From Schistocephalus solidus (lineage: Eukaryota; Platyhelminthes; Cestoda; Diphyllobothriidea; Diphyllobothriidae), in assembly GCA_017591395.1 (NCBI GenBank), contig WEDG01002526.1, positions 1 through 64,000 of the forward strand: DNA of 64,000 bases, in the 5' to 3' direction. The notes beneath the pieces were generated by a model. That model saw only the letters and a program-made list of their open reading frames with translations. It had not been told where the DNA came from and ran no database searches. Both the position numbers and the translations under genes were made by a program. This document shows, piece after piece, positions 32,001 through 37,269 of the stretch. Each line of letters opens with the position of its first letter. Position 1 is the first letter of the stretch.

Positions 32001-33191
32001 TCTACTGTTCCAGCGGTCGTGCATTCGTGGTCTTTGCAGTTAGAACCTGGGGCTCGCATATTCGCCTCGATTCTCATTGACAACTCTTTATACCGCATTC
32101 CTATTTACCGAAGATATTGGCATGACAAAACATTACGAATTTAAGGGAAAGGTTAATTATTTGCTGCAGATATTGAACCTGGCATTTACTGATAACCATC
32201 TCTTTCTCGGTGAAACAGAACCTCGTTTAATACCTCCATCATAATTACTTTGTTTGTTGAAGCTGGCTTTTATGGCCGCCTAAGCAGAATGCGGAAATGG
32301 AAACGCCGTGCCCCCTTAGCAGAGGTGTCCTTAAGAGAATTTTCAGAGGGATAAATATTTCCCTATCGCATAACCTAAAACTGAAGCATACAGCTAACAC
32401 GAACCTTACCCTTAATCCTGACCCTACCCCCAACTTTGCCTTTAATCGTAACCCTAAACTGAACTAGAATCTTTACCTTAATACGTAACCTAATTTTTCT
32501 CAAATTTGGTTCAAAGCCACGGATATTACAAGTGGTTCCTGTTCCCGTGTCCTGTTTAGGCGACCATACAAGGCATTCTCACCCTTTGTTTTTTAGGCAT
32601 GCATTTCGCCTTCTCTTTCTCGTTGCTTGAAACTGTTCTTTGTTCCTCCCCTCCTTTCAACTGCTTAGGTTACCTTACTCTTTAGTTATTTTTTAAGTCA
32701 CTCCTGATTTCCACTTGCTCTCATTTTATTTTGTTTTCTACCTAATTCATAAAAACGGGCCGACCACAAACCGATCACAATCTGGTCATTTGGAATGGTG
32801 CGCCTATCCTATGTGCATCTTATACTCGACGCCTACCTCCATAAAGACATATATAATGTATTTGGGTTTACTATTTTTTGTGAATTAACGTTTAGTGTGC
32901 GTGGAAAACTACTAATCCCACTAATCTAACATCTGCAAGAAATGCTGCTATTGACGGAAGTAGTCCACTATCTTTCTGGAAATTGTGAGTCCTCACATAG
33001 GCATCGAAAATGAATACCTTGGAGCTTTTCATTAAGCTCATGTTTTTCTACGAGTTTATTGAGTGGTGCTTCTGTGTTCAAAACGTGAGTTACTTGACTA
33101 CCCTTTCTCTCCCTCCCCTAGGTCGGAGGTCCTGCTCAGAGAACAGCAGGTGCCCCGAGCCATGTGCGGCTGCGTCTGTTTGAAGATGTGA
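8803..33191 (+). CDS. BTB-BACK-Kelch (KLHL-type) protein, nine coding exons
   Basis: Proteins of this family recruit substrates to Cullin-3 E3 ubiquitin ligases: BTB/BACK binds Cullin-3 and the Kelch propeller binds the substrate. Joined exons are 8803-8961, 10430-10743, 14114-14207, 14317-14463, 18841-19227, 23489-23933, 29715-29890, 31091-31347 and 33122-33191. They total 2,049 bases, 682 codons plus stop, with every intron phase compatible. BTB is at about residues 15-125, BACK at about 130-255, a Ser/Pro-rich linker at about 258-308, and Kelch blades from about 310 to the end. GG dyads are visible in four blades; others are degenerate. The length is usual for the family. The start ATG gives the normal short N-terminus before BTB. 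The 3' end is the weakest part: the last exon either stops at 33189 or splices on at GTGAGC (33188). I do not assign an orthologue. Confidence 0.88.
8962..10429. other. Intron 1 of the Kelch gene
   Basis: 1,468 bases, GTTAGT to TTTCCAG. I recognise no mobile element or RNA gene in it. Confidence 0.7.
10430..10743 (+). CDS. Kelch gene exon 2: BTB second half and start of BACK
   Basis: Residues 54-158 (last codon split). It opens [10 protein letters not shown], continues [13 protein letters not shown] and [14 protein letters not shown], and reaches KVAVDNFT at the BTB/BACK junction. The acceptor CCCTTTCCAG is strong. I set the donor at 10744 (GTTCGG, weak) because it alone keeps phase with exon 3 and gives [14 protein letters not shown] nearby GT at 10749 would break the frame. 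Confidence 0.88.
10744..14113. other. Intron 2 of the Kelch gene
   Basis: 3,370 bases. At about 11120-11180 there is a stretch ending GCCCGACGTTTTGG as read on +, resembling the GAAACGTC-type terminal sequence of Penelope-like or related retroelements, but too short to classify. Short minus-strand frames at 12248-12683 have no recognisable domain. Otherwise I see nothing. Confidence 0.6.
14114..14207 (+). CDS. Kelch gene exon 3: BACK
   Basis: Residues 158-189. Encodes [13 protein letters not shown] followed by [15 protein letters not shown], the classic BACK pattern of LPF, then YLxSEDLxVxSE. Acceptor CGTAG at 14109-14113. Donor GTGCTT at 14208 is non-consensus but sits exactly where phase 0 joins exon 4. 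Confidence 0.87.
14317..14463 (+). CDS. Kelch gene exon 4: BACK
   Basis: Residues 190-238. [17 protein letters not shown] and [12 protein letters not shown] match the BACK helices (W-V-x-H-D and the VRLP-type motif). Intron 3 before it is only 109 bases. Acceptor CCTTTAG, donor GTACGT at 14464 (strong), phase 0. Confidence 0.9.
15950..16225 (+). pseudogene. LINE 3'-region remnant (post-RT domain)
   Basis: Two frames separated by a frameshift read [15 protein letters not shown] and then [12 protein letters not shown], followed by [15 protein letters not shown]. This is the universal post-RT signature of CR1/Jockey elements. It is an old, short fragment in the sense orientation within intron 4. 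Confidence 0.75.
16980..17410. repeat. Dispersed repeat related to 21.6-22.3 kb
   Basis: The segment around 17060-17110 (CACATTAAGAATGAGTCATT, then GCAGCCTGACTC) closely matches about 21770-21800 (CACATTAACAAGGAGCCATT, then GCAGCCGGACTC). The family is unidentified, with no coding potential seen. Confidence 0.5.
18738..18818. repeat. (CTT)n microsatellite before exon 5
   Basis: About 27 uninterrupted CTT units. It ends 20 bases upstream of the AG of exon 5 (18839-18840) and so probably supplies that acceptor's polypyrimidine tract. The poly-Ser/poly-Lys frames it opens on the two strands are artefacts. Confidence 0.95.
18841..19227 (+). CDS. Kelch gene exon 5: BACK end, linker, first Kelch blade
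   Basis: Residues 239-367. [14 protein letters not shown] closes BACK. Residues about 258-308 are a Ser/Pro-rich low-complexity linker ([17 protein letters not shown]), longer than usual between BACK and Kelch. Then [12 protein letters not shown] starts the propeller, and [11 protein letters not shown] the next blade. Acceptor CTGCCACAG, donor GTTAGT at 19228, phase 0. Confidence 0.9.
19437..19550 (-). mobile_element. tRNA-derived SINE (family 2), left inverted copy
   Basis: The minus strand has a tRNA-like head with an A-box-like stretch (GGCTAGAGTGTTGGCGG) and a B-box-like GTTAGAATCCC, followed by a tail containing GGGTCAAAGGAA. The same tail follows the plus-strand copy at 19575. Internal pol III boxes imply transcription by RNA polymerase III (inference). 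Confidence 0.65.
19575..19700 (+). mobile_element. tRNA-derived SINE (family 2), right inverted copy
   Basis: GCTCAGATGGCTAGAGCGTT (A-box-like) and GGATTCAGATCTC (B-box-like) are followed by a tail ending GGGTCAAAGGAA, shared with the left copy in opposite orientation. The two form a head-to-head pair about 25 bases apart. Confidence 0.65.
20558..20565. repeat. 8-bp target-site duplication, left (GTCTAGTC)
   Basis: Identical to 21213-21220 and directly abutting the terminal inverted repeat. An 8-bp duplication is the hallmark of hAT transposition. Confidence 0.92.
20566..21212 (-). mobile_element. Non-autonomous hAT DNA transposon, 647 bp
   Basis: The left end CAGGGGTCGACAAACT and the right end, read inward, CAGAGGTCGGCAAACT form imperfect terminal inverted repeats of the CAGNGGT...CAAACT type known for hAT elements. 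Perfect 8-bp duplications flank it. It retains the C-terminal end of a hAT transposase on the minus strand and an AATAAA signal at about 20656-20661, so it is an internal-deletion derivative of an autonomous element. It lies in intron 5, antisense to the Kelch gene. Confidence 0.92.
20682..20858 (-). pseudogene. hAT transposase C-terminal fragment
   Basis: An open frame to its natural stop reads [20 protein letters not shown], then [16 protein letters not shown] and ends HVSH. It matches the pattern at the end of hAT transposases after the dimerisation domain (S-K-x-K-x-R-x-x-L-T, then L...EPDI). The DDE catalytic part has been deleted, so it cannot transpose by itself. Confidence 0.75.
21213..21220. 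repeat. 8-bp target-site duplication, right (GTCTAGTC)
   Basis: Exact copy of 20558-20565, immediately outside the right terminal inverted repeat. Confidence 0.92.
21775..22280. repeat. Two-unit degenerate tandem repeat (about 360-bp period)
   Basis: Units at about 21775-21935 and 22135-22280 share AGGAGCCAT, GACTCTCAGTC, CAGTTGGCA and CACCGTGATAGT-type blocks in the same order. A related segment is at about 17060. Family unknown. Confidence 0.55.
23489..23933 (+). CDS. Kelch gene exon 6: Kelch blades
   Basis: Residues 368-516 (last codon split after one base). [11 protein letters not shown] and [12 protein letters not shown] lead to LLFVFGGV. An acidic/polar insertion of about 40 residues follows before [17 protein letters not shown] and [11 protein letters not shown]. 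After this the strand reads an atypical Ser/Asp/His segment. Acceptor TTATTTCAG. I place the donor at GTTAGC (23934), 3 bases before an in-frame stop and about 23 bases before a TA microsatellite, because it is the phase match to exon 7. The 3' end of this exon is less certain than the others. Confidence 0.83.
23957..24024. repeat. (TA)n microsatellite
   Basis: About 34 TA units, starting just inside intron 6 and directly abutting SINE copy a. Confidence 0.97.
24026..24240 (-). mobile_element. Hammerhead-bearing tRNA-derived SINE, copy a
   Basis: The minus strand carries a B-box-like GGTTCGAATCCC, a hammerhead core and a tail ending CTTAAGCAGATCGGTGAG. The tRNA-like head is truncated where the inverted copy b begins. 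Part of a three-copy cluster in intron 6. The layout of tRNA-like head, hammerhead and tail recalls the schistosome Sm-alpha family (established knowledge for schistosomes); homology is not shown here. Confidence 0.75.
24144..24184 (-). ncRNA. Predicted hammerhead ribozyme, SINE copy a (best copy)
   Basis: On the minus strand: ACTGG, then CTGATGA, C, GGCTTATAAGCC, A, GAAA, then TGGCCATT and CCGGT. Helix I is ACTGG/CCGGT (5 pairs, one G-U). Helix II is the perfect palindrome GGCTTATAAGCC. Helix III is AT/AT closing a GGCC loop, and the cleavage triplet would be ATT. All core nucleotides of a hammerhead (CUGANGA and GAAA) are present in order. Fold drawn by eye; activity untested. Confidence 0.7.
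24241..24470 (+). mobile_element. Hammerhead-bearing SINE, copy b
   Basis: Inverted relative to copy a, sharing TTCGAATCCCAGGTGTG at the head-to-head junction. It runs through the hammerhead region to the tail CTTAAGCAGATCGGTGAG. The A-box half of the head is missing. Confidence 0.75.
24281..24322 (+). ncRNA. Predicted hammerhead ribozyme, SINE copy b
   Basis: CTGATGA at 24287-24293 and GAAA at 24307-24310. Helix II is GCT/AGC with an AATA loop. Helix III is AT/AT around GACG. Helix I is short (about 3 pairs). The core is intact but flanking helices are weaker than in copy a. Confidence 0.55.
24490..24765 (+). mobile_element. Hammerhead-bearing SINE, copy c (full-length)
   Basis: The most complete copy. 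The tRNA-like head has A-box-like GTGGCTCAATGGTTGAGCG and B-box-like GGATTCGAATCCC (about 24494-24562). A hammerhead core follows (24590-24614), then a tail of about 150 bases ending AAGCAGATCGGTGA. Direct tandem neighbour of copy b. The internal boxes suggest pol III transcription. Confidence 0.8.
24583..24630 (+). ncRNA. Predicted hammerhead ribozyme, SINE copy c
   Basis: TGG, CTGATGA (24590-24596), CGGCTTATAAGTCG (helix II CGGC/GTCG), GAAA (24611-24614). Helix III has one mismatch (C for T). Helix I is TGG/CCG. Core intact; probably weaker than copy a. Confidence 0.55.
24778..25030 (+). repeat. PLE copy 2, left inverted-repeat arm
   Basis: About 250 bases matching the reverse complement of 25712-25953. 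Shared blocks include CGCGTTCATCATCTCCCGA, GCTGCTCCTGGTG/AGTCTTGAG-type sequence around 24905-24935, and GCGTGAACTTT. Identity by eye is high but not perfect. Confidence 0.85.
25112..25790 (-). pseudogene. PLE copy 2, GIY-YIG endonuclease region, decayed
   Basis: Minus-strand frames 25766-25572 and 25552-25112 read [20 protein letters not shown], then [16 protein letters not shown] and RTVV. These align segment by segment with PLE copy 1 ([27 protein letters not shown]). Later [15 protein letters not shown] matches the terminal [11 protein letters not shown] helix. The GIY-YIG catalytic strand itself is eroded and a frameshift separates the frames. Confidence 0.75.
25712..25953 (-). repeat. 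PLE copy 2, right inverted-repeat arm
   Basis: Reverse complement of 24778-25030. Read on + it contains TCCGATGATATAAGCG and TTTCGAAACGTC (25840-25890), resembling a hammerhead core with one substitution (CCGATGA for CTGATGA) followed by GAAAC. Confidence 0.82.
25983..26058. repeat. (TA)n microsatellite at the 3' end of PLE copy 1
   Basis: About 37 TA units with one CTA interruption. It separates PLE copies 1 and 2. Confidence 0.97.
26130..26180 (-). ncRNA. Hammerhead-like core at the 3' end of PLE copy 1
   Basis: Minus strand: CTGACGA (26169-26163), a hairpin with GACCCGG/CCGGTGTT around AGAA (one bulge), then GAAA (26142-26139). PLEs are known to encode hammerheads. Helix II is good, but I could not form a convincing helix I, so this may be an eroded or coincidental motif. 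Confidence 0.35.
26274..26761 (-). pseudogene. PLE copy 1, GIY-YIG endonuclease domain
   Basis: Frames 26761-26522, 26688-26434 and 26474-26274 together cover the domain. [20 protein letters not shown] is the PLE-type GIY-YIG strand with its two Cys; [38 protein letters not shown] and [11 protein letters not shown] follow in order. The nuclease is thought to nick target DNA. Two or more frameshifts break it. Confidence 0.88.
26704..27609 (-). pseudogene. PLE copy 1, reverse transcriptase core
   Basis: A 301-codon frame with [15 protein letters not shown] (motif A, catalytic Asp), [18 protein letters not shown] (motif B) and [11 protein letters not shown] (motif C, the catalytic Asp pair). 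PLE RTs are related to telomerase RT. All three catalytic Asp residues are intact. It is separated from the upstream part by a frameshift near 27580 and from the nuclease by another near 26740. Confidence 0.92.
27567..28490 (-). pseudogene. PLE copy 1, N-terminal region and RT fingers
   Basis: A 307-codon frame. [18 protein letters not shown] and [19 protein letters not shown] are signature PLE finger motifs. A basic segment ([15 protein letters not shown]) precedes them. It terminates prematurely at TGA just after HPLYEEL because of a one-base shift; the RT continues in the next frame. The first M of this frame is probably not the native start. Confidence 0.88.
28619..28644. repeat. (TA)n microsatellite at the 5' end of PLE copy 1
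   Basis: About 13 TA units. Together with 25983-26058 it brackets the element. Confidence 0.95.
28650..28868 (+). other. Possible retroelement 3' terminus
   Basis: CTCCTGACGACCTGAAACGTC and ACAATAAACCTTTCCCA at 28808-28858 resemble the tail region of PLE copy 1 in the opposite orientation (GACGA, GAAA, ACAATAAA, TTTCCCA). No coding sequence remains. It ends at a TTC microsatellite. Confidence 0.35.
28870..28898. repeat. (TTC)n microsatellite
   Basis: About ten TTC units. On the minus strand it follows AGAATAAAG, so it may be the tail of a minus-strand retroelement extending to about 29060. Confidence 0.9.
29461..29488. repeat. (GA)n microsatellite
   Basis: About 13 GA units with one interruption, in intron 6. 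The surrounding 29070-29710 shows nothing else apart from a short ATT run at about 29660-29677. Confidence 0.85.
29715..29890 (+). CDS. Kelch gene exon 7: degenerate Kelch blade
   Basis: Residues 516-574. Begins mid-codon after TTTATAG and reads [20 protein letters not shown], then [13 protein letters not shown] and [12 protein letters not shown] dyad and the alternating hydrophobic strands suit a Kelch blade, though the Trp and Tyr anchors are atypical. Donor GTAAGT at 29891 is consensus, phase 0. Confidence 0.85.
29891..31090. other. Intron 7 of the Kelch gene
   Basis: 1,200 bases, more than 40 percent of it the pyrimidine tract at 30537-31041. No gene or element seen in the rest. Confidence 0.7.
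30537..31041. repeat. About 500-bp uninterrupted polypyrimidine tract (TCC/TCTCC)n
   Basis: Essentially only C and T on the + strand, made of TCC and TCTCC units, with two A exceptions near 30929-30937. It lies 49 bases before exon 8. The long Ser/Leu/Pro and Gly/Glu/Arg frames it opens on the two strands are composition artefacts, not genes. Confidence 0.96.
31091..31347 (+). CDS. Kelch gene exon 8: Kelch blades
   Basis: Residues 575-660 (Trp codon split TG/G). [49 protein letters not shown] and [13 protein letters not shown] give the classic Kelch order: strand, GG, then Y-D-P-x-x-D-x-W. Acceptor TTGGCAG; donor GTACGA at 31348. Confidence 0.9.
31348..33121. other. Intron 8 of the Kelch gene
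   Basis: 1,774 bases. Contains a degenerate telomere-like tract (about 32380-32500). Nothing else recognised. Confidence 0.65.
32380..32500. repeat. Degenerate (CCTAAC)-like repeat
   Basis: CTAACACGAACCTTACCCTTAA-type variants on a CCCTAA theme. Its mirror (GGTTAG-type) lies at 36605-36760 in the opposite orientation. Confidence 0.6.
33122..33191 (+). CDS. Kelch gene exon 9: last exon seen
   Basis: Residues 660-682: the split Trp codon, then [20 protein letters not shown] and KM, stop TGA at 33189-33191. Acceptor CCCTCCCCTAG is strong and completes the split Trp codon exactly. W...VPRAMCGCV fits a Kelch blade start, so the propeller looks incomplete if translation ends here. The alternative is splicing at GTGAGC (33188); I found no convincing following exon. 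An AATAAA lies 30 bases past the stop. Confidence 0.72.
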
Positions 33192-33220
33192 GCAAGATTA
33201 CCTCACCAAGGAAAGAAAAC

Positions 33221-33226
33221 AATAAA
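33221..33226 (+). promoter_or_regulatory. Candidate polyadenylation signal AATAAA
   Basis: Thirty bases after the exon 9 stop and followed by a T-rich stretch with TGTTTTTTTT (33231-33240). This supports 33191 as a genuine gene end, though AATAAA alone is common in such DNA. Confidence 0.5.
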
Positions 33227-33239
33227 TAGTTGTTTTTTT

Positions 33240-34560
33240 TCAATGAACGGGTGACACTCCGTCCCCATCTGCAGGTGTTTGCCAGCATTTATTATCCGGC
33301 TGGTGACGCTGGACCGTGGTACCTCATCAATTCCTCAAGTCTTTCCTCAAAGTTTGGGCAGGTTATCATCTTCCCTCCTCCCCTCCTCATCCCTCCCCTT
33401 GTCCTCTCTTCCACACCGGCCTTCGAACCACCAACCCTGTGTTTTTCAATTCTCCCTCCCTGCGCACTTCTGCCCCCCCCCCTCCATGTGACCGTCTACC
33501 ACTGCTGCCTTTCTATGGCAGATAAACAGACCTGTCATTAATTATGTCATCCTCCTGTCTGTTTTCGTGGCTCGGGATCGCTCTAGTCATTCGGTTCTTT
33601 ATACGTAATTAGTATCTTTTCCTTGTCTCCATCTCGTCTTACCTACCATCTGCACTTCCGGTTATGTGCTTTCAACCACCCCCTTAATATCTACTGTTTT
33701 CTACGTTGTTTGCAGTGCCTATCAACCTTACTTTTCTAAAATCACGACAGTCCAGATCCTGACACAACTATTTGCCCTTATCCTCTCAGTCCTGGTACCC
33801 AAATGCGTCGCTTATTTTTCTTCTACCTGCTTTGCATCGTCTTTATTTTTCTCTTTTATTCCGCTGTTGCTTCTACCCATCGTATTAGTTTTTTTCTACC
33901 ATGCCTCCTAATCCTCTACTTCCCATGGACGTTTTCCTTGGATCTCAGTTGCTCTTCGCCTATAGGCACCTCCTCACGCTCCACACAGAAAGGCTATGGT
34001 CGTTTCTGCTGGTGCCTGTGTGTGTGTTTGTATGTTGGCCGGAGGTGACCTGTTTACGATCGCTAGACGCGAGAAAACTTGCGCGTTACGCGTTTCAACC
34101 CTGTCCTTCTCCGTCCGATTCGGCCTGTCCTTTCAGCATTCATTATTGGAGTCGTTGAGCAGGCGTTTGATATTGTCTAAGTCAAATGTTTACACTCGGT
34201 TGCTGAAAAAAACCGTCAGCTCGGTGGAATTTATAGGCTTTTATTAATGCACAGTTGTTTGGCGGTCAGTTTATGGAACAATTCTGGGACTGAATCCGTT
34301 CCTTCACCACAAACAAATGTGACAACTGAGTTGCTAAAATATTATCATGTGGTAATTACGTGATGTAAAAGAATTTTCATTTTTAAATTTACTGGAGATG
34401 GTTTAATTTGGAATGGTGCCCACCCCCGGGAACTAAACATGACCTCAAAAATTTAGAGGATATTCGTTTATAAAAACACAACGATCGCTAACGGAACTCA
34501 CTCGTCCCACTCTGCCTTGGGGCTCAAGCTTGAGCACCGCCAGCAGCGGCGAAGCGACTA
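33240..34560. other. Gene-free stretch downstream of the Kelch gene
   Basis: Pyrimidine-rich frames at 33230-33540 have no recognisable domain. I tested them as a tenth Kelch exon and found no GG or W-anchored blade. Nothing else seen. Confidence 0.5.
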
Positions 34561-34760
34561 GTAGTAGTAAAGGTAAATTACCAATGCCGACACAGACAAG
34601 GGAGACTGAAATGGCCATTTATGGCTCATTAGCTGTCATCAGCCAGCCATACGCAACCCCATGTGTCGCCCCACCCGAGACTTGAACCCGCAACCTGTTG
34701 ATCAGGAGTTTAACGCACTAACTATGGAGACATGGGCTTGTCTTGCGGGTTTAGATCGGG
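34561..34760 (-). mobile_element. Hammerhead-family SINE, copy d
   Basis: Minus strand: tRNA-like head with B-box GGTTCAAGTC (about 34738-34670), CTGATGA at 34642-34636 and the following helix II. GAAA has become TAAA (34621-34618), which should kill ribozyme activity. The tail region reads GTCTCCCTTGTC as in copies a-c. Confidence 0.72.
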
Positions 34761-35044
34761 AATATGGCCATTCGTTGAGAAATGCTCACAGATCGTTAAG
34801 GGAACTCACTGGAGGATATTGCGAACTCTGCCTCGGAGTGTGGATACTGCGTGTAAATCGTAAAATACGTTTTCACTCGCGTTAGGGATCGTTTATATGA
34901 ACCCCCGGCAGGACAGGAGACTCAAAACGCCCCTTTTTTACGGGTTGTCTTGCCCAATGCCGTGGAAATGAGGATAAAGCTTATGATTGGTGGAAAACTT
35001 AGGACTGGGGGGCAGGATTTGGCTTACGCTTGGGCTTGCCATTA

Positions 35045-35360
35045 AAGTAAGGACACGTGGATACCTACTCTTCCTGAAATTTAGCGCAATGCTACCTGTA
35101 GTACCGGGAACGCTCCTATTCCCTGTCCTGTGAAGCAAGGCATATAATCGATTTCAACCCCAAGCAAAACCAGGCACACAGAGATCTTGGTGAAACTAAC
35201 CGGGCTCCGGTTATGATAAGTGTTGGATTTCGGGCACATGAATAGGTATCCTTCCGGAAATCTAGCGTTATGTCACCTGTGTTACGGGGGGGGGAAGGGT
35301 GCGTTCCTATTCTCTGTCTTGAGGAGAGTGGGGGGGCCTATAATCAATTTCCACCTCACA
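35045..35360. repeat. Imperfect direct repeat of about 110 bp
   Basis: About 35058-35160 and 35235-35355 share CTTCC(T/G)GAAAT(T/C)TAGCG, CACCTGT/TACCTGT, CCTATTC(C/T)CTGTC and TATAATC(G/A)ATTTC in the same order, about 180 bases apart. The second unit contains a G9 run. Confidence 0.6.
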
Positions 35361-35499
35361 AGCTTCTAAGCTTACGGAGTTTCTTGCTTTCAACATCGCA
35401 GTCGCGGCGATGTTCCTTTGATCCTCCCCTATTCGGTCAGAAAAAAAAGATCCAGAAGGGGAGGCAAATTGGAGTGGATGTGATCTAATGTTGGGTAAG

Positions 35500-36600
35500 C
35501 CTGTGAGCTTATTAAGTTCAGCCGCCTGTAATAAGTGGCATACTTCGAGGAAATTCCGCCTTGTTGTTCTCCCGAGTGCCTTTAACGGCTTAATACTTTG
35601 GTTTGCCCTGAAATAAATTAACCAAATGACATTTAAGGCGTTTGCAGAAACCTTTTCGTTCTCTAATTTTTTGCAAGCAGCTCGGGAAAGAGTCGCATTC
35701 GACTACTCAGGTGTAGAAATTGTTTGGTGTCTCCATATTTCTATCAGAATTCTCTCATATTGAATTGGTCTAATAAATTTAAGGATGAAATATATCAGAA
35801 GCTAAGGATTTGATTCTTTTCTTCCAGCTTCCTGGTGGTCACTAACAGGGAACTTGCAGGTTTCAACCGATGCTTGCATACCCTGTTTTGTTATAAGTAA
35901 TAGGTTTGACGCCTTATTGAGCTATCTGGACGCAGTGCCAGTCGTGGCGTGGAAGGTTGTCAATTGGACTGTTGGTTCGGTGACAGTGGCTCAGTCTGAG
36001 GTCGTTCTGACGTGGTCATAGTAATAGAGCAGGACGCGAGGGTGATATGGATGAAGAACCGACCTTGTTTGCATGGATTCAACTTGCGCAACTAAGCACT
36101 ACCCTCCCCGGACGCTCTTGGCCTACGAACTGTCGCTCTGACTTCTACTAGAATATTTTTTACTAACAGCTAAAAGTCACGTCAGAGGAAAATGCCTTTA
36201 TCTTTTAGCTTTTGATGATGCTGCTACGTCAGTGGTCTCTTTGAATCCAGTTATGTCGATGATTTCAAATGCCAATTTAATTTGGATCTCGCGCGCATTT
36301 AGTCCGCCACTTAGTAGTGGCATAGTAAGTCACTCCCTTCCCTAGACATCTCAGTGTACACGAAATGCCGGTATCTGTGCCGTGAATTCTTGCATTTCAC
36401 TGTAAGGAATCGGTAGTTTGGGTGGAAACACTAATCTATGTTCGTTACGTACAAAGGCTTGATTTGGGCCCATGTCTTCACCAAATATCCTACTTTTTTA
36501 TTCTCAGTAATAAAATGCGACAGGGATAACTTGTCTGACCCTCTAAACAGCACATGAAAAAACGAACTGCCCGCACTGCAGCTGGTTTGGTTCCACGTTA
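35500..36600. other. Gene-free stretch
   Basis: No open frame with recognisable motifs, no repeat identified. Confidence 0.45.
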
Positions 36601-36604
36601 AACA

Positions 36605-36760
36605 TAAATTAGGGTTAAGGTTGTGGTTTGGAGTAAGTCTAGGTTGGAAGTTATGTTTAGGGTTAAAGTTTGGTTTAGTGCTAACTGCAGGGTTCGGGGC
36701 AAAAGTAAGGCTGTAGTTCAGGTTAATGTTAGGTCCTGCGTTAGGCTTAGGACATGGGAA
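36605..36760. repeat. Degenerate (GGTTAG)-like repeat
   Basis: ATTAGGGTTAAGGTTGTGG, TTTAGGGTTAAAG and GGTTAATGTTAGG are variants of a GGTTAG unit. It is the reverse-complement counterpart of 32380-32500. Interstitial telomere-like origin or a shared element both fit. Confidence 0.6.
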
Positions 36761-37089
36761 TAATTCCCTTTCTTGAGCAGGGTCACCTTTATTCCTTATA
36801 TCGGCGTCTTGTTTAGGGGGTCAAATAAATAAATCTTACTTAAAATCATTTCATATGTGTGGCATACCCTAACATTGCTGGTGGTAAAAACTCAAAATAG
36901 TCTGTTTTGCCTTCGGGAAGCTCTGGAATTTGTGCTCATTTAGCTCTATTCTACTAGATTCCCATGGAGTAGCGCACGAGTTGGAGTGAGTACTTGCCCC
37001 AATTTATGCCTGTTGACGGTCATTAAGCTATCTTGATGGCGGGCTGAAATTCGGGTAATTCTGTTCTATTTCACGGAGACTGGTCAAGA

Positions 37090-37260
37090 ACCATCGGAGG
37101 TGATTGTATGGTGGTGACTGTTCGATGTTCGATTGATCTTGGTTCAAATCTCAGCTTTCCAGGATTGGGCTATGCATTTTTAATTGCGGTAATCGAAACA
37201 AGAACAGCAGTTCCAGCCTCCTTTGTTTCTGTCGTGAAAATATATTGATTGTAGTCAGTG
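37090..37260 (+). mobile_element. Possible very degenerate hammerhead-family SINE, copy f
   Basis: A B-box-like TGGTTCAAATCTC at 37140 and a later CCTTTGTTTCTGTCG resemble the SINE head and the CCTTGTCTTCGTCGG tail segment. No clear CTGATGA core. Low confidence. Confidence 0.3.
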
Positions 37261-37269
37261 TCCGATGGT

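Noticed and set aside
33122..33228. Exon 9 read in the frame that starts [10 protein letters not shown]
   Set aside because: It has a VGG but does not complete the split Trp codon of exon 8, and its continuation has no Kelch pattern.
33275..33400. A tenth Kelch exon after CCATCTGCAG
   Set aside because: The acceptor is good, but neither the phase-compatible frame nor the alternatives encode a Kelch-like blade; the frame runs into Ser/Pro low complexity.
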